Shown here: positions 17,563 through 26,513 of the stretch, in pieces | Numbering within the stretch: the first letter of the stretch is position 1 | Layout of the letters: each line of letters begins with the position of its first letter | The notes under the pieces: generated by a model | The model's database searches: none | The model's input: only the letters and a program-made list of their open reading frames with translations | What the model was told of the DNA's origin: nothing | Origin: Thauera sp. JM12B12 | GTDB lineage: Bacteria > Pseudomonadota > Gammaproteobacteria > Burkholderiales > Rhodocyclaceae | Assembly (NCBI RefSeq): GCF_039614725.1 | Contig: NZ_CP154859.1 | Span: 2,604,001 to 2,668,000, forward strand | Length of the DNA stretch: 64,000 nt | Direction: 5' to 3' | Program-made: the position numbers and the translations under genes

Positions 17563-18288
17563 TCACGCCGCCTTGCGCAGCGGCTTGCGCGGCTGCAGGT
17601 GGGCGAGCCAGCGCCGCTCGGCGACGCGGAACAGGCCGACCAGCGCGAAGGTGATGCCGAGATAGATCAGACCGGCAAAGATGAAGGCCTCGAACGGTGC
17701 GAAGAACTGCGAGTAGGCATTGCGCGCTGCCCCGGTGAGGTCGATCAGCGTCACGGTCGAGGCGATCGAGGTGCCATGCAGCATGAAGATGATCTCGTTG
17801 CTGTAGGCCGGCAGCGCGCGGCGCAGGGCACCCGGCAGCAGGATGCGGCGCAGCATGGTGAGGCGGCTCATGCCGCAGGCGCGCGCGGCTTCGATCTCGC
17901 CGTGCGGCATCGCGCGCAGGGCGCCGGCGATGATCTCGGTGGTGTAGGCGCCGGTGTTGAGCGCGAAGGTGACCAGCGCACAGCCGTAGGGGTCGCGGAA
18001 GACCAGCCAGAAGGCGTTTCCTGCCTCCCACTGCGCCCGGATCCACTCGAACTGCCCGAGGCCGTAGTACATCAGCAGCAGCTGCACCAGCATCGGCGTG
18101 CCGCGGAAGAAATAGCTGTAGGCCCACACCGGTGCGGAAAGCCAGCGATTCGGCGACACACGGAGCACCGCGAGCGGGATCGCCAGCACCAGGCCGGCGA
18201 TCAGCGACAGCACGGTGAGCTTCACCGTCAGCCACAGCCCGTCGAGGTAGGCGGGCCAGCTTTCGGCGAAAAGGCTCCACTCGATCAT
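17563..18288 (-). CDS. Polar amino-acid ABC importer permease (HisM-like)
   Basis: This 241-aa inner-membrane permease has about five helices and the EAA loop EIEAARACGMSRLTMLRRILLPGALRRALPAY (about 155-187) that docks on the ATPase. The HisM-type signature YSYFFRGTPMLVQLLLMYYG occurs at about 62-81. The ATG at 18288 overlaps the upstream permease stop by 4 bp (ATGA), implying coupled translation. Likely substrates are basic or polar amino acids. Confidence 0.92.
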   Translation of the reverse strand: MIEWSLFAESWPAYLDGLWLTVKLTVLSLIAGLVLAIPLAVLRVSPNRWLSAPVWAYSYFFRGTPMLVQLLLMYYGLGQFEWIRAQWEAGNAFWLVFRDPYGCALVTFALNTGAYTTEIIAGALRAMPHGEIEAARACGMSRLTMLRRILLPGALRRALPAYSNEIIFMLHGTSIASTVTLIDLTGAARNAYSQFFAPFEAFIFAGLIYLGITFALVGLFRVAERRWLAHLQPRKPLRKAA

Positions 18289-18971
18289 GCCGCCGCCCTC
18301 CGCACGCCCACCGAGTAGCGCCGCTCGAGCCAGCCGAAGACCAGCCCGGACAACGCCGTCAGCAGCAGGTAGAACACGCACACCACGGCGTAGAACAGGA
18401 AGGGCTCGTGCGTCGTGCGGCCGGCCTGATCGGCGAGCCAGGTGATGTCCGAGAGGCCGATGATCGACACCAGCGCGGTGCTCTTCTGCATGACCTGCCA
18501 GTTGTTGCCCAGGCCGGGCAAGGCATGGCGCAGCATCTGCGGGAACAGGATGCGGTGGAACACCTGCCAGCGGCTCATGCCGTAGGCCCGCCCGGCCTCG
18601 AGCTGCCCCGCCGGCACCGCCATGAAGGCGCCGCGGAAGGTCTCGGTGAAATAGGCCCCGAAGATGAAGCCGAGCGTCACCACACCGGCGACGAAGGGGT
18701 TGACGTCGACATACTCCAGGCCGAGCGCGTCGGTGATCACGTTGATGCCGACCTGACCGCCGTAGAAGATCAGCAGCATCATCACCAGGTCGGGAATGCC
18801 GCGCACGACCGTCGTGTAGACGGTGGCGGGCAGTCTCAGCAGCGGATTCGGCGACAGCCGCGACGAGGCGCCGATCAGCCCGAGCACGAGCGCGAGCAGC
18901 AGCGAGAACACCGCCACGCGCAAGGTCACCCAGGCGCCGTCGAGAATGGAAGGAAGATAACCGTGGAGCAT
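18285..18971 (-). CDS. Polar amino-acid ABC importer permease (HisQ-like)
   Basis: This 228-aa permease begins MLHGYLPSILDGAWVTLRVA. It carries TVVRGIPDLVMMLLIFYGGQ (about 52-71), typical of HisQ, and the EAA loop QLEAGRAYGMSRWQVFHRILFPQMLRHALPG. It is partner of the following HisM-like subunit, forming a heterodimeric channel. The start at 18971 was chosen because the first helix begins directly after it and no homology is visible upstream. The gap of about 130 bp to the binding-protein gene has no obvious intrinsic terminator. Confidence 0.9.
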   Translation of the reverse strand: MLHGYLPSILDGAWVTLRVAVFSLLLALVLGLIGASSRLSPNPLLRLPATVYTTVVRGIPDLVMMLLIFYGGQVGINVITDALGLEYVDVNPFVAGVVTLGFIFGAYFTETFRGAFMAVPAGQLEAGRAYGMSRWQVFHRILFPQMLRHALPGLGNNWQVMQKSTALVSIIGLSDITWLADQAGRTTHEPFLFYAVVCVFYLLLTALSGLVFGWLERRYSVGVRRAAA

Positions 18972-19101
18972 CGGTAAGGCCCCTGCCCGGTCGCGCATGC
19001 GGCCCGTGCCGGAAGCAGAAACATGAAGGCGGCCATCAGGCCGCCGCCGGGGTCATGCAGCGCGGCGTGCGGCGCCTCGGGCCCGCACGCCGCCTGCGCA
19101 G

Positions 19102-19893
19102 TCACTCGCCGTAGATGTCGTAGTCGAAGTACTTCTTGCGGATCTCGTCGTACTTGCCGTTGGCGCGGATGGTGGCCAGCGCCTTGTTCAGCTTGTCCTT
19201 GAGCTCGGTGTCCTGCTTGCGCAGCGCGATGCCCACGCCCTCGCCGATCACGCCCTTCTCGTCCGCATTGCGACCGTGGTAGAGACCACCGGCAAACTCG
19301 TAACCCGCGCCAGCCGGCTGCTTCAGGAAGCCGCCGTCGGCAACCAGCGCGTCGGCCCAGGCGGCATCGATGCGACCCGCCGACAGGTCGAGGTAGGCTT
19401 CTTCCTGGCGGGCGTAGCGCACCACGGTCACGCCCTGCTCCGCCCAGAAGCGGGTGGCGAAGCTGTCGGCCACGGTGCCACGCTGCACGCCGATTCGCTT
19501 GCCCTTGAGCAGGTTCAGCTCGGGCAGCAGGTCGCTACCCTTCTTTGCCACCAGGCCCAGCGGGGTGGCGTAGTACTTGTCGGTGAAATCGACCCGCTTC
19601 TTGCGCTCCTCGGTGATCGACATCGAGGCCGAGATGGCGTCGAACTTGCGGCTCAGCAGCGCAGGAATCATGCCGTCCCACTCCTGCTTGACCCACACGC
19701 ACTTGGCCTTGAGCTCCTCGCACAGCGCGTTGGCGACATCCACGTCCAGCCCCGCCACCGCACCGCTCGTGTCCACAGTGTTGAACGGGGGGTAGGCGCC
19801 TTCGGTGGCGAAGCGGATGGTGTCCCAGTCCTTGGCCATCGCGCCCTGGGCAGCCAGCGTCAGCGCGGCCAGCATCAGCGTGCGTCGGATCAT
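19102..19893 (-). CDS. Periplasmic polar amino-acid-binding protein (HisJ/ArgT-like)
   Basis: This 263-aa type 2 periplasmic-binding protein has a signal peptide MIRRTLMLAALTLAAQGAMA, with cleavage about after residue 20. The conserved start IRFATEGAYPPFNTVD (about 26-41) follows, then LDVDVANALCEELKAKCVWVKQEWDGMIPALLSRKFDAISASM (about 49-91). SITEERKKRVDFTDKYY contains the ligand-binding Arg/Asp region. The GAAGGA ribosome-binding site before 19893 decides the start. It is the first gene of the importer operon; a TAGAAT -10 candidate lies at 19930-19925 on the minus strand. The ligand is most likely Lys/Arg/His/Orn. Confidence 0.92.
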   Translation of the reverse strand: MIRRTLMLAALTLAAQGAMAKDWDTIRFATEGAYPPFNTVDTSGAVAGLDVDVANALCEELKAKCVWVKQEWDGMIPALLSRKFDAISASMSITEERKKRVDFTDKYYATPLGLVAKKGSDLLPELNLLKGKRIGVQRGTVADSFATRFWAEQGVTVVRYARQEEAYLDLSAGRIDAAWADALVADGGFLKQPAGAGYEFAGGLYHGRNADEKGVIGEGVGIALRKQDTELKDKLNKALATIRANGKYDEIRKKYFDYDIYGE

Positions 19894-19915
19894 GTGTGGT
19901 CCTTCATTGAACGTT

Positions 19916-19951
19916 AACGGCGGCATTCTAACCGCTGCAATGCCCGCCGTT
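19916..19951. repeat. Imperfect inverted repeat upstream of the amino-acid importer
   Basis: AACGGCGGCATT (19916-19927) pairs with AATGCCCGCCGTT (19939-19951) with a single bulged base and an 11-nt loop containing the TAGAAT -10 candidate. It could be an operator for the importer or a U-less terminator for the upstream ATP-grasp gene; the sequence alone does not decide. Confidence 0.4.
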
Positions 19952-20002
19952 CGCGGATTTCACCGAAAACGGACGATGCTGCACTGCGGCAAAGCCATTG
20001 AT

Positions 20003-20908
20003 TCAGCGCAGCTTTTCAGCCAATGCCTGCGCCAGCACCTGCGCCGCGGGGGGGTGGAAACGGAAGAAGAGCTCCGGCTCGACGAGCTCGAGCTCCATGA
20101 GGCGGAACACCCCCAGCCCAGTCCGCACGAAGTCCACCCGGGCATACAGCGGCAAGCTCGGGCAAGCTGCCACCGCCGCCTCGGCGAAGGCGCGCTCGGC
20201 GGCGTCCGGGTCATGGGGATGCACGGTGCCGCCATGGTCGTCCTGCACGCGGAAGTCGCCCGCGCGTGGCGTCTTGCGGATCGCGTGCGTGCTGCGGCCG
20301 TCGATCACGACCAGCGACAGCTCGCCGTGGTCGAGCACCGCCGGCTCGAACACCTGCACCATCATCGCCTCCTGCGCCACGCAGCGGGCGAACACCGCCT
20401 CGTGCGCGGCCACCGTCTCCCGGCTCACCCGGAAGGTCAGCCGCGCGGCACCGGAGACTGCCGGCTTGAAGACGATCTCGTCCCAGCCCTCGGCCGCCAT
20501 GATCGCGGCCAGCGAGGCCGCCTCGCCGCGCTCGACGAAGCGCGTCGGCACGATCGCCACGCCACGCGCCGCCAGGTCGGCGAGGTAGTGCTTATCCACG
20601 TTCCAGCGGATCAGGCCGGCGTCGTTGAACAGTCGGGTCGCCGTCGAGGCGCGCTCGAGCCAGGGCGAGAACTCGGCAAAGCGGTCGAAGTAGTCCCAGG
20701 TCGAGCGGAAGAGCGCGCAGCCGCAGCGCGTCCAGTCCACGGCCGGGTCGGCCCACGAACGGCGCGCAACGCGCAGGCCCAGTTCGCCGAGCGCCGACGC
20801 CAGCAGATCTTCCTCGCGCGCGATCTGGGCCTGGTACCAGTCCTTCGTGTCGAGCTGGACGTAGCGGTCCTCGGTGAGGATCAGCACGTCGGTCGGCTTT
20901 GCAGTCAT
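20003..20908 (-). CDS. ATP-grasp domain protein of unknown substrate
   Basis: This 301-aa protein has an ATP-grasp fold pattern: [22 protein letters not shown] (about 67-88), [22 protein letters not shown] (about 101-122), [19 protein letters not shown] (about 144-162) and the metal-binding ending YARVDFVR...[13 protein letters not shown] (about 255-282). It resembles the glutathione-synthetase-like/cycloserine-ligase-like (DcsG) group of C-N ligases. No pathway partner is adjacent, so the acceptor is unknown. It is divergent from the LLM oxidoreductase with 47 bp between starts. Confidence 0.75.
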   Translation of the reverse strand: MTAKPTDVLILTEDRYVQLDTKDWYQAQIAREEDLLASALGELGLRVARRSWADPAVDWTRCGCALFRSTWDYFDRFAEFSPWLERASTATRLFNDAGLIRWNVDKHYLADLAARGVAIVPTRFVERGEAASLAAIMAAEGWDEIVFKPAVSGAARLTFRVSRETVAAHEAVFARCVAQEAMMVQVFEPAVLDHGELSLVVIDGRSTHAIRKTPRAGDFRVQDDHGGTVHPHDPDAAERAFAEAAVAACPSLPLYARVDFVRTGLGVFRLMELELVEPELFFRFHPPAAQVLAQALAEKLR

Positions 20909-20955
20909 CGCGGGCCTGTGGCGTAATCGGGGGCCGCGATTCTAGCAAGACTGCC

Positions 20956-22014
20956 ATGTCCCAGCCTGCCCTCCCCGAAGCACCCGTCCCGCTCTCCGTG
21001 CTCGACCTCGCGCCGATCACCGCCGGCAGCACCCCCGCCGATGCACTGCGCAACACGCGCGAGCTCGCCCAGCTCGCAGACCGTTGCGGCTACACCCGCT
21101 ACTGGCTGGCCGAGCACCACAACATGACCGGCATCGCCAGCGCCGCCACCGCGGTGGTAATCGCCCACGTGGCCGGCGCCACCGAGCGCATCCGCGTCGG
21201 CGCCGGCGGCATCATGCTGCCCAACCACGCGCCGCTGGTGATCGCCGAACAGTTCGGCACGCTCGAGTCCCTGTTCCCGGGCCGCATCGACCTCGGCCTC
21301 GGCCGCGCGCCGGGCACCGACCAGCACACCGCGCGCGCGCTGCGCCGCCACCTCGCCGGCAGTGACGACAGCTTCCCGCAGGACGTGCTCGAGCTGCAGT
21401 CCTACTTCCGCCCGGCGCAGCCCAATCAGGCTGTCCGCGCGGTGCCCGGCGCCGGGTTGAACGTGCCGATCTGGCTGCTCGGCTCCAGCCTGTACAGCGC
21501 CGAGTTCGCCGCCCACCTCGGCCTGCCCTTCGCCTTCGCCTCGCACTTCGCGCCACGCTTCCTGTTCAAGGCCATCGAGCTTTACCGCAGCCGCTTCCAG
21601 CCTTCGGAACAGCTCGACAAGCCCTATGTGGCGGTCGCCGCCAACGTGATCGCGGCCGACACGGACGCCGAGGCGCAGCACCTGCTGGGCTCGCTGCGCC
21701 TGCGCTTCGCTGCCATGGCGCGCGGCGTGCGCGGCCAGTTGCAGCCGCCTGAGGCCTTTGTCGAAGCCGACTGGTCGCCCGCCGAACTGGCCTTTGCCGA
21801 CGAATCGCTGGCGTGCTCGGCGGTCGGCTCGCCGAACGAAGCGCGCCGACAACTCGAGAGCCTGATCGCGCAGACCGGCGCCGACGAACTCATCCTCACC
21901 GCACAGATCTTCGATCACGCCGCGCGGCTCAAGTCGTTCGCGCTCGTGGCCGAGGCGTGGGGGCTCCCAGCCCTCACCCCTGCTGGTCAGAACTCGGCAG
22001 CCGCTCCAGCATGA
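20956..22014 (+). CDS. LLM-class (luciferase-like) flavin-dependent oxidoreductase
   Basis: This 352-aa TIM-barrel flavin monooxygenase-like protein begins with [11 protein letters not shown] (about 14-24). It has [29 protein letters not shown] (about 48-76), a conserved flavin-site region, [37 protein letters not shown] (about 84-120) and [26 protein letters not shown] (about 174-199). It resembles the YhbW/MsnO8-type single-component family, whose substrates are mostly unknown. The ATG at 20956 is preferred over upstream in-frame codons that overlap the divergent ATP-grasp gene. Its last 41 bp overlap the convergent gene at 21974. Confidence 0.88.
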   Translation: MSQPALPEAPVPLSVLDLAPITAGSTPADALRNTRELAQLADRCGYTRYWLAEHHNMTGIASAATAVVIAHVAGATERIRVGAGGIMLPNHAPLVIAEQFGTLESLFPGRIDLGLGRAPGTDQHTARALRRHLAGSDDSFPQDVLELQSYFRPAQPNQAVRAVPGAGLNVPIWLLGSSLYSAEFAAHLGLPFAFASHFAPRFLFKAIELYRSRFQPSEQLDKPYVAVAANVIAADTDAEAQHLLGSLRLRFAAMARGVRGQLQPPEAFVEADWSPAELAFADESLACSAVGSPNEARRQLESLIAQTGADELILTAQIFDHAARLKSFALVAEAWGLPALTPAGQNSAAAPA

Positions 22015-22558
22015 AGCGCTCGTAGCCCTGCAGCACCAGCTCGCGCGTCTTCGTCACGTCGGCCTCGACCGCGCCGTTGAAGACGCCGAGCCCGTCGAGA
22101 ATGTCGCGCGCCTCGCCGAACCCCTTCTCGAAACCGCCGCGGATCACATCCATGAAGTCGCGCAGCACGGTCTCGGGATCGTCGTCGGGACGGCGTGCGG
22201 CGTAGGCATCGAAGAACGCCGTCGACATCGACACGATGCGCCCGGCGGTGGCCTCGGCGGAGTTGTCCTGGCTCATCGCGTTCTGGATGGCATCCGGGCC
22301 CAGGGTCGGCGCGAGCGCCTCGTTGATGCCCTCGATCGCGGTGCGCAGCAGCAAGGCCTGAGACTCGTCGCCCGCGCGGATCGACACCGCCATCGAGGCC
22401 TGCAGGATGCCGACGTTCAGATCCTTGCGCAGGGAGGCCTCGGAGGGCAGCTCCTGACGCTGTACGCGCGAGGCCGCGGCGCTGTTCTGGCGCGCGGCCT
22501 CGGCGGGCTGGAAGGCGCCGCTGGCAAGGGCAGAAGTGGCGGGCAAAGTCGTATTCAT
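21974..22558 (-). CDS. Hypothetical protein, DUF5610-like
   Basis: This 194-aa soluble protein has no signal peptide or membrane segment. It has an Ala-rich N-terminal 40 residues, then a helical region ([36 protein letters not shown], about 48-83; [59 protein letters not shown], about 99-157) that resembles DUF5610. Function is unknown. It overlaps the 3' end of the LLM oxidoreductase gene by 41 bp on the opposite strand. It follows the helicase gene by 75 bp, with a TAGAAT-like -10 in the gap suggesting its own promoter. Confidence 0.7.
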   Translation of the reverse strand: MNTTLPATSALASGAFQPAEAARQNSAAASRVQRQELPSEASLRKDLNVGILQASMAVSIRAGDESQALLLRTAIEGINEALAPTLGPDAIQNAMSQDNSAEATAGRIVSMSTAFFDAYAARRPDDDPETVLRDFMDVIRGGFEKGFGEARDILDGLGVFNGAVEADVTKTRELVLQGYERFMLERLPSSDQQG

Positions 22559-22633
22559 GGATGGCTCCGGTAGCGGGTTCTCTCGTTTTCATTCTAGCCC
22601 TCGGCGGAACAAGTCGCCCCGCGGGCATGCCCC

Positions 22634-25600
22634 CTACCCGCCCCGCAAGATGCTGAATTCCCTGAACAAGCGACTCGGCAAGGGCACCTCCAGCCGCCAG
22701 TGGATGCTCATCGGCTTCGCGCCCTCGGCCCGCTCCAGCGTCACCGGGCCGCAGGCGCGGTACGGCGCTCCCCTTGCAGCGCGCACGAAAAGCTGAAAGC
22801 GCCAGCCATTGCCCGGACTCTCCAGATACCGACGCCCTGCCGGCGTCTCCGGCCCCGCCGCGTTCTGTGACTGCCAGTGAAACAACTCGGGGCTGATCGC
22901 GTAGTCCCTATATGCGATGCGCTCGTGATAACCCTCACGCTTGTCCAGCGTCACGAACAGCAACTCGACCTTACGCTCGGGCAGCGCGAGGACGCCGGCC
23001 TGGAAAGGCGTGCGCCGGCTCGGGCTGAGCCAGCCCAGCGCCGTGAGGATCTCGCGGATACCGTAGGCCGCGTGCAGGCAGAGCGGCACGTCCTCCAGTA
23101 CTGGCACCGCCTGCGCCCGCAAGCTGCTGCGCGCCTGCAATATCCCGCCCAGCTCGGCGAGTTCGGCCGTGTGCTCGGGGTGTTGCTGCAGCCGCTGCAG
23201 GAAATCCTCGCCGCGCCCCTTCTGATGCTGCTGGGCATCGACCTGGTATGCGAGCATCTGCAGCAGGCGTCGTGACCGCTCGCCCCGCAGCAAATAAGCG
23301 GCGTCCGGCTCGCGCAGGGCACACAGCAGATCGGTCCGCGCCGGGTCATCGATGTGCAGCAGATCGCCGAAGCGGCGCCCGAAGTAGTCGTCCTCGCTGC
23401 CCGGCGGCGTGCTCAGAAGCCCCGCGTCGCGCTTGAGGTTGGTCCAGCCCGAGCGCCCGCTGCTGCGATAGAGGTCATCGAGCTCGATCGCCTGCTCGGC
23501 GAGGAAGCTGGCGAGCCGGATATCGGTGCGTCCGCGCAGCGCGGCGTAGGCCTGAAGCTCCGTCCTCAGCCGCCGCCAGTTCTGTTGCACCAGCTTGCGC
23601 AGGCTGCGCAGCACCTGCTCGCGGGTCTGGCGCTGCAGGTGGATGTGGCAACCCGGCGGCAGCAGGCCGAAGCCCTTGTCCACCGCCTCGATCAACTGCG
23701 CACGCGACAGCCCGGTGAGCGTCGACAGCAGGCGATCGAAGCGGAACTCCTCGCGGTGGCGGCCGACGAAATCGAGGATCAGGCAGCTCTCCTTGCCCTT
23801 GGCCAGGCGCAGGCCGCGGCCGATCTGCTGCTGGAACAGCACCGGGCTCTGCGTCGGGCGCAGCAGGATCAGCGTGTCGACCAAAGGCAGGTCGACGCCC
23901 TCGTTGTAAAGGTCGCAGGTCACCAGCGCGGCCACTTCGCCGCGGGCCAGAAGCTCTGGCGCACGGCGGCGTTCGTCGGTGGGCGTGTCGCCCACCACGC
24001 ACAGCGCCTTGATGCCGGCCCGGTTCAGTCGCGCGGTCATGTCCTGCGCATGCGCCACCGAGACGCAGAACACCAGCGCGCGCCCGCGCGCCGGGTCGCC
24101 CGCCAGGCGCCGCCATTCGTCGAGCATCAGGCGCGCGCGGACGTCGTTGCCGGTGACCAGCCTCTCGATCGCCGCCACCTCGCCCGCCTGCTGCCAGGGC
24201 ACCGCGGAGAAATCCGTCTCGTCGTCGCAGGCGTAATACTCGAAGGGGCACAGCAACTGCTGGTCGAGCGCATGCCAGAGCCGCAGCTCGACCGCCGGCG
24301 AGCCATCCGGCCGGTTGTCGAAGTAGCCCAGGATCGGCTTGCCGTCGCTGCGCTCCGGCGTCGCCGTCAGCCCCAGCAGCACACTCGGGCGCACGGCGCT
24401 GACAAAGGCATCGAAGCGGTCTGCCGCCAGACGATGGCACTCGTCGACCACCACGGTGTGCCAGTGATCTGCACCGCAGCGCGACACCAGCTCACGCGCG
24501 GCAACGCTGTCGATGGTCGCGAACAGATGGTCGAAGCCCTCGGGCTGCGCGCCGCCGACCAGCACCTCGCCGAAAGAGTGGTCGCGCAGCACCTCGCGAT
24601 AGGTGCGCAGCGCCTGCTTCAGGATCTCCTCGCGGTGCGCCACGAACAGCAGCCGCGGCTGCCCACCCTGCAGATGGCAGAGCCGCTTGTAGTCGAAGGC
24701 CGCCACCACCGTCTTGCCCGTTCCGGTCGCGGCGACGACCAGATTGCGCCAGCGGCCGTGATCGCGCTCGATCTGCAGTTGGTCGAGCATCTCCTGCTGG
24801 TAGGCCTTGGGCTCGAGGTCGAAATAGGTGGGCCGAGCGATGATGTCGTCGCCGGACTCGCGCTTGAGCGCCTCGCCGAGCGCCTTGCGATGCGCCGGGT
24901 TGGCGGGGTCGTAGCCCTGGAACTCGCTGTCCTCCCAAAGCGTCTCGAAGTGCGCGCTGGCGCGCTCGAACAGATCGGGCTGGCCGCGCTCGGTGAACTT
25001 CACCGTCCATTCCAGCCCGCCCATCAAGGCCGCGCCCGACAGGTTGGCGCTGCCCACGTAGGCGGAACCGAAGCCGGTGCGGCGGCGGAACAGCCAGGCC
25101 TTGGCGTGCAGACGGGTGCGCCGGCCGTCCAGTGACACGCGGATCGCGCAGCCCGGCAGCCGGGCGAGTTCGTCCAGCGCGCGGATCTCGGTGGCGCCGG
25201 TGTAGGTGGTGGTGAGCACGCGCAGGCGCGTGCGCGGCTCGCCATCCGGCCCGACCGCGGTAATCGATTGCAGGATATCGAGCAGCTTGCGCACGCCGGA
25301 ATGGGTGATGAAGCTCACCAGGATGTCCACCTGATCACAGGCAGCCAGCTCGCGGCGCAGCTCGGTCAGCAACGACGGCGAGCCCTTGCCCGCGGTGAAG
25401 AGCCAGGGGAAAGCCAGGCCGGTCTCCGGTATCGACGGTTTGGGCAACCGCTGGTGGATGGCCTGCAGAATCTGTGGCGGCGCGGACAGCGTCTCGGCCT
25501 CGCCCGCGCGCTTGCCGAGACGCTGCTTCAGGCTGACGAGCAGGAAATTGACGAGCTCGAGCTGCTGGCGGAGCTTATCGGCGCCCTCGCCGTGCAGGTC

Positions 25601-25768
25601 GTCTAGGATGCGGGCGAGTTGGGAGGCGAGCGCGTCGGCCAGGCGCTCGGGGGCGTCTTCCGCGGTGAGGGGTTTGAGGCTGTGCGCGTGCGCGTCCGTC
25701 GTCCGGGTGACGGCGTCGCGAAGGGCCTCGGTGAGGAGTTGGTCGTAGAGACCATCAGGGAGTGTCAT
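22634..25768 (-). CDS. PLD-nuclease / SF2 helicase / DUF3427 protein
   Basis: This 1044-aa multidomain protein starts with a helical region (1-100). A phospholipase D-like domain follows (about 120-290) with one HKD-type motif, RLHAKAWLFRRRTGFGSAYVGSANLSG (about 220-246). An SF2 helicase core comes next: motif I VVAATGTGKTVVAAF (about 343), Ia FVAHREEILKQ, motif II VVDECHRLAAD (about 440), motif III GLTATPER, and motif VI LFQQQIGRGLRLAKGKESC (about 635). A C-terminal DUF3427-type half ends at 1044. Such proteins are widespread and their role is unproven; nuclease plus helicase near a toxin-antitoxin pair hints at nucleic-acid defence or repair. It starts 45 bp after ccdB in the same direction. 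Confidence 0.88.
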   Translation of the reverse strand: MTLPDGLYDQLLTEALRDAVTRTTDAHAHSLKPLTAEDAPERLADALASQLARILDDLHGEGADKLRQQLELVNFLLVSLKQRLGKRAGEAETLSAPPQILQAIHQRLPKPSIPETGLAFPWLFTAGKGSPSLLTELRRELAACDQVDILVSFITHSGVRKLLDILQSITAVGPDGEPRTRLRVLTTTYTGATEIRALDELARLPGCAIRVSLDGRRTRLHAKAWLFRRRTGFGSAYVGSANLSGAALMGGLEWTVKFTERGQPDLFERASAHFETLWEDSEFQGYDPANPAHRKALGEALKRESGDDIIARPTYFDLEPKAYQQEMLDQLQIERDHGRWRNLVVAATGTGKTVVAAFDYKRLCHLQGGQPRLLFVAHREEILKQALRTYREVLRDHSFGEVLVGGAQPEGFDHLFATIDSVAARELVSRCGADHWHTVVVDECHRLAADRFDAFVSAVRPSVLLGLTATPERSDGKPILGYFDNRPDGSPAVELRLWHALDQQLLCPFEYYACDDETDFSAVPWQQAGEVAAIERLVTGNDVRARLMLDEWRRLAGDPARGRALVFCVSVAHAQDMTARLNRAGIKALCVVGDTPTDERRRAPELLARGEVAALVTCDLYNEGVDLPLVDTLILLRPTQSPVLFQQQIGRGLRLAKGKESCLILDFVGRHREEFRFDRLLSTLTGLSRAQLIEAVDKGFGLLPPGCHIHLQRQTREQVLRSLRKLVQQNWRRLRTELQAYAALRGRTDIRLASFLAEQAIELDDLYRSSGRSGWTNLKRDAGLLSTPPGSEDDYFGRRFGDLLHIDDPARTDLLCALREPDAAYLLRGERSRRLLQMLAYQVDAQQHQKGRGEDFLQRLQQHPEHTAELAELGGILQARSSLRAQAVPVLEDVPLCLHAAYGIREILTALGWLSPSRRTPFQAGVLALPERKVELLFVTLDKREGYHERIAYRDYAISPELFHWQSQNAAGPETPAGRRYLESPGNGWRFQLFVRAARGAPYRACGPVTLERAEGAKPMSIHWRLEVPLPSRLFREFSILRGG

Positions 25769-25813
25769 ACGATTCCCGCTGCTCCTCCGCCTTGGCGAAT
25801 GGTCCCTGAGACT

Positions 25814-26113
25814 TCAGAACCCCTGAAACAACATATCCAGCGCTGTCGTAATTTCGGCCCTGAAAGCGCCAAGTCGCGCCACCGGCGCCTTGAGCAGGCT
25901 GGCCGGTACCGCCGCCATGAACTGGGTAGCCATCACGAAACGGCCGTCTTCGATCTCAAAGACGGGATTGAGCCCTCTGGCTGGCTGGAGTTCACCACCG
26001 CTCGGCAGCAGCGGCACGACGACCCGGGTGTTCAGGTGGCTCAGCAGGTCGGCTTGAACGTCGAGCAGCAAGCCCTCGCCCGCGCTGTTTCGGTAGACGT
26101 CGAAGCGTGCCAT
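25814..26113 (-). CDS. ccdB: CcdB-family toxin
   Basis: This 99-aa protein aligns by eye with F-plasmid CcdB (101 aa): FDVYRN...LLLDVQADLL (about 4-24), VVVPLLP (about 31-37), LNPVFEIEDGRFVMATQFMAAVP (about 48-70) and C-terminal ITTALDMLFQGF. CcdB poisons DNA gyrase. In F CcdB the last three residues Trp-Gly-Ile are needed for toxicity; here they read Gln-Gly-Phe, so gyrase poisoning may be weakened or aimed differently. Its ATG overlaps the antitoxin stop by one base. Confidence 0.88.
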   Translation of the reverse strand: MARFDVYRNSAGEGLLLDVQADLLSHLNTRVVVPLLPSGGELQPARGLNPVFEIEDGRFVMATQFMAAVPASLLKAPVARLGAFRAEITTALDMLFQGF

Positions 26114-26358
26114 CAGAAGTTCCGAAACTGCGCGAGCGGCAAGCCGTGCTGCTCAACGTATGCGTTCGAGCTGTCGAGCGCGCGACGATTCTCTTCGAGC
26201 CATTGCGCTGCGCGACGCTCCGCCACGGCAAGTGCCAAACCGGCCTCGGCCGCCTGTGAGATGTTGATGCGCAGGGCCTTCGCCTCTACAAGCAAGGCTT
26301 CATCGAGCGTCACGTTCGTCGGTTTGCGGGCAGCGCCGGGAACAGTCGTGTGCATCAT
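26113..26358 (-). CDS. ccdA: CcdA-family antitoxin
   Basis: This 81-aa antitoxin has an N-terminal ribbon-helix-helix-like segment KPTNVTLDEALLVEAKALRINISQAAEAGL (about 12-41), which would bind the operator. The acidic/hydrophobic C-terminus (AAQWLEENRRALDSSNAYVEQHGLPLAQFRNF, about 50-81) is like the CcdB-binding tail of CcdA. The ATG at 26358 was chosen because GAGGCG lies about 10 nt upstream; the ATG directly after it is equally possible. It is cotranscribed with ccdB and probably autoregulated. Confidence 0.88.
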   Translation of the reverse strand: MMHTTVPGAARKPTNVTLDEALLVEAKALRINISQAAEAGLALAVAERRAAQWLEENRRALDSSNAYVEQHGLPLAQFRNF

Positions 26359-26389
26359 GATGGAGTCGCCTCGTGAAACATGTGCCTGC

Positions 26390-26395
26390 ATTATA
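26390..26395 (-). promoter_or_regulatory. ccdAB -10 box
   Basis: A perfect TATAAT on the minus strand lies 32 bp before the ccdA start in a locally AT-richer stretch. No good -35 is visible at 16-18 bp spacing, in line with a promoter kept weak or controlled by the CcdA/CcdB complex. Confidence 0.5.
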
Positions 26396-26430
26396 GATGC
26401 GGAATTTCGTGCGCATTCACGCCCACATAA

Positions 26431-26463
26431 AGCAAAACCCCCCGCCATGTCTGACGAGGGGTT
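26431..26463 (-). terminator. Intrinsic terminator of acnB
   Basis: On the minus strand GGAACCCC...GGGGTTTTGCTTT forms a stem (AACCCC 26463-26458 with GGGGTT 26441-26436), followed by T-rich sequence. It lies 50 bp past the acnB stop and isolates ccdAB from acnB transcription. Confidence 0.7.
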
Positions 26464-26513
26464 CCCTGTAAGACGACCTCCCAGCCGTCCCAGCCTTCCA
26501 GCTATTTACCGAC

